Source: CAJXII01 sp965242915 (lineage in GTDB: Bacteria; Campylobacterota; Campylobacteria; Campylobacterales; Arcobacteraceae). Taken from it: DNA of 64,000 bases. A program made the translations under genes and the position numbers. Below the pieces are notes generated by a model. The model saw only the letters and a program-made list of their open reading frames with translations. It searched no databases and was not told where the DNA came from. Shown piece after piece: positions 61,877-64,000 of the stretch. The stretch is taken from positions 310,001-374,000 of the forward strand of contig CBDETN010000027.1 of assembly GCA_965242915.1 (NCBI GenBank). Direction: 5' to 3'. Positions within the stretch are counted from its first letter, which is position 1. Every line of letters starts with the position of its first letter.

Positions 61877-64000
61877 ATGAAGAATTTAACATTGAAGGTA
61901 AAAATATTTATTATTGTCTCAATTGCTGTTACAGCGATAGTTGCGTTAATTATAATTGCAGAGAATAAGCTTGACAATTCTTTAAACAGTTTAGTAAATC
62001 TGAAAACCAAAGAGGGGAAACTTTTAAGAGTTTCTAGTGATATCAAATATTGTATTTCTATAACACACAGACTCTTTAAAGAATTGGCAGATTCTGACAA
62101 TAAAAATGAATATAAAAATATCTTCAAAAGTATAGAGGAACATCACAAGAAGTTAGAAGTAAGTTTTAATAAGATTAAAAAAATTGCAGCTAAAATGAAC
62201 AATAGTGAGCTTAGTGAATATGCAAAAGAATTAGATGAAATGTTTGATATTTTTTACTTAAGCGGTAAAAAAATAGCCTTGATTCATACAGGTATAGATA
62301 TTAAAAGTCAGCTTAGTCATAAGCATGAAGAACAAGAAGATAAACATGAGGAAAATGATGCCAAGATGCATGATGATGAAAGAGTTCATGATGATAGTAT
62401 CCATGAATCTTTTCATGAAGCTGATGAAAAAATAACATTAATATCCAACAATATGACTCTAATTGCAGAGAAACTTCATCTTGGAAAAATGAATAAACTT
62501 GAAGACTATATAAATCTAGCAATATTGGAGATGGAACTTCTAGGAGCTTTTGTGATAGCACTTCTTGTTTTTTTAAGTTTTTTTATAATAAAAAATACTC
62601 TTTTATCACTGAGTAAATTTAAAACAGGTCTTGATGAATTCTTTTTATATTTAAATCAAAAGAAAGAAAATACATCATTAATAAATATTGATTCAAAAGA
62701 TGAGTTTGGACAAATGGCTAAAGCTATAAACAATAATATATCTGCAATCGAAAAAGGACTGGAAAAGGATAAAATGTTTATTTTAAATGCTGCCAAAGTT
62801 GTAGAAAATGTAAATGACGGTAATTTTAAAGATAATATTATACAAAGTGCCGCCAATGTAAATCTTCAAAAACTAAAACCGCTTATAAATAAACTTCTTG
62901 CACAAGTATCAAATGTTTTAAAAGATATAGGAGACACTTTAAATACAGTTGCCGGCGGAGACTATGAAAGAAGAGTTACAAATGAGTACAAAGGGGATTT
63001 TGAAGTTTTAAAAAATGCAACAAATATTTTAGGTGAAAAATTAAATGATAGACAAATTGAGAATGATGAACAAAATTGGATAAAAGACGGAATAAAAGAG
63101 TTAAATGAAATTTTAGTAAATCAATCTAATATACAAGATGTATGTAAAAAATCTATTGATTTTATATGTACATATTTAGAAGCAGGTATCGGCGCTCTTT
63201 ATATCTATGATGAAAAAAAAGAAGAGTTACACCAATATGCAAGTTTTGCTTTTATACAAAGAGAAGATTTATCAAATATTTTTAAACTAGGAGAGGGAAC
63301 TGTTGGACAAGTGGCATTGCAAAGAACTCCGATAAATTTACGAAATATCACAAGAGAGCATATGATAATCAAAACCGGAACAATAAGTGAACCGCCTTTG
63401 AATACTTATACCTTTCCTTTATTGTATAACGAAATTTTATTTGGTGTAATGGAGATCGGTTCATTTGAATTATTTAATCAAAAATCAATGGATTTTTTCA
63501 ATGCAGCAAACAGAGTTATAGCAACAGCAATATCAACAACAAGTCAGGCAGAAGAGGTGAGAACGCTTTTAAGCGAAAGTGAGATTGCTAACAAAGAATT
63601 AGGCGAAGCTAATACAATGATGGAAGAGCAGCAGCAACAGCTTGAAGAAGCCAATGCTCACATGGAAGAGCAGCAACAACAACTAATGATGTCGGAGCAG
63701 GAGCTAAAACAAAATAACAAAGCACTTGAAAAATCAAAACAGGAGATTGAACAATCAAGTAGGTATAAATCAGAATTTTTGGCAAATATGTCGCATGAGC
63801 TTAGAACACCACTAAATTCAATCATCCTTTTATCTGATCTTCTAGGTAAGAATAGAGCTAAAAATCTTACAGAAAAAGATACTCAAAAAGCAATCACAAT
63901 TAATAAATCCGGGAATGAACTGTTAAGACTTATCAATGATATACTTGACCTCTCAAAAGTTGAAGCAGGTAAAATGGAACTGGTAGTTGACAGATTTAAA
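61877..64000 (+). CDS. Membrane sensor histidine kinase with His-rich sensor insert, 3'-partial
   Basis: The frame is open to the window end (708 codons). After a first membrane helix (residues about 8-27) comes a helical extracytoplasmic domain. It includes an acidic, histidine-rich insert at residues 148-180 with seven His. A second helix (LGAFVIALLVFLSFFIIKN) is followed by HAMP-like segments, a GAF-like domain (about 410-555: GALYIYDEKKEELHQYASF, LGEGTVGQVALQ, FPLLYNEILFGVMEIGS), a Gln-rich coiled coil (MEEQQQQLEEAN repeated) and a HisKA domain. The phospho-acceptor motif is FLANMSHELRTPLNSI. The layout resembles hybrid kinases, so a HATPase and receiver domains may follow. The start at 61877 has AAAGGA upstream. 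Confidence 0.88.
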   Translation, partial: MKNLTLKVKIFIIVSIAVTAIVALIIIAENKLDNSLNSLVNLKTKEGKLLRVSSDIKYCISITHRLFKELADSDNKNEYKNIFKSIEEHHKKLEVSFNKIKKIAAKMNNSELSEYAKELDEMFDIFYLSGKKIALIHTGIDIKSQLSHKHEEQEDKHEENDAKMHDDERVHDDSIHESFHEADEKITLISNNMTLIAEKLHLGKMNKLEDYINLAILEMELLGAFVIALLVFLSFFIIKNTLLSLSKFKTGLDEFFLYLNQKKENTSLINIDSKDEFGQMAKAINNNISAIEKGLEKDKMFILNAAKVVENVNDGNFKDNIIQSAANVNLQKLKPLINKLLAQVSNVLKDIGDTLNTVAGGDYERRVTNEYKGDFEVLKNATNILGEKLNDRQIENDEQNWIKDGIKELNEILVNQSNIQDVCKKSIDFICTYLEAGIGALYIYDEKKEELHQYASFAFIQREDLSNIFKLGEGTVGQVALQRTPINLRNITREHMIIKTGTISEPPLNTYTFPLLYNEILFGVMEIGSFELFNQKSMDFFNAANRVIATAISTTSQAEEVRTLLSESEIANKELGEANTMMEEQQQQLEEANAHMEEQQQQLMMSEQELKQNNKALEKSKQEIEQSSRYKSEFLANMSHELRTPLNSIILLSDLLGKNRAKNLTEKDTQKAITINKSGNELLRLINDILDLSKVEAGKMELVVDRFK

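Noticed and set aside
61831..61968. 45-codon Cys-rich frame at the kinase start
   Set aside because: It overlaps the kinase's signal helix in another frame and its start has a poor ribosome binding site, while the kinase frame is clearly coding.

Overview
The window is an AT-rich bacterial chromosome segment, most likely from a Campylobacterota (Epsilonproteobacteria) species close to Arcobacteraceae or Sulfurimonas. The evidence is the low GC, the fused vWA-TPR Bat protein, the long QueD, the QueE with a rearranged cysteine motif, the fabG-acpP-fabF-accA order, the small ExbB/ExbD pair and the NusA-CysS junction. Genus cannot be fixed from the sequence alone.

Layout. 1-2.3 kb: an IS21-family element (istA frameshifted, istB intact) next to a 108-bp tail of an IS3-family element. 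2.4-3.3 kb: a decayed tyrosine recombinase and an unknown gene. 4.0-14.0 kb: a defence block with rmuC, a PrrC/RloC-like ABC-type ATPase, type III mod, a DUF1016 (YhcG-like) nuclease, type III res and a small membrane protein. A near-identical promoter/operator element lies at its start (3989-4016) and just after it (14050-14078). 14.1-15.0 kb: a mostly non-coding stretch with a 36-bp perfect palindrome and a truncated ORF6N gene. 15.05-24.7 kb: core genes (vWA-TPR Bat protein, queD, queE, fabG, acpP, fabF, accA, HIT protein on the minus strand, nusA, cysS). 24.8-29.2 kb: an accessory cassette between cysS and argH. It holds a small basic protein and five tightly packed genes: a YwgA/SocA-like protein, a PD-(D/E)XK-like protein, a TGT-like TIM-barrel candidate, a SIR2-like protein and a DUF5131 protein. 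29.2-31.5 kb: argH, exbB, exbD. 31.5-34.9 kb: a DUF1302-type porin cut by two nested IS3-family copies.

34.9-59.3 kb (minus strand): a 24-kb polymorphic-toxin-like operon. Its order of transcription is a secreted lectin-like protein (440 aa), a giant secreted protein (3816 aa) with three N-terminal repeats, many Ig/CHB-HEX-like modules, two seven-repeat propeller-like blocks and a C-terminal cyclase-like toroid, and a secreted TGase-like/Rhs protein (2482 aa) with its immunity candidate. These are followed by an 822-aa orphan Rhs module whose core is almost identical to the big Rhs protein but whose tip differs, its own lipoprotein immunity candidate (now frameshifted at a TA repeat), and a third orphan module cut off by the IS3 element. 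The shared cores, different tips and repeated leaders look like a tip-exchange cassette array.

59.5-64 kb: a dead histidine-kinase remnant, a stand-alone E. coli-type YcaO gene, and the start of a sensor kinase with a histidine-rich extracytoplasmic insert that runs off the window.

The strongest candidates for something undescribed are the five-gene SIR2/TGT-like/DUF5131 cassette (25.07-29.16 kb) and the Rhs operon with orphan tips, giant two-propeller partner and toroid. No tRNA, rRNA or CRISPR array was recognised.
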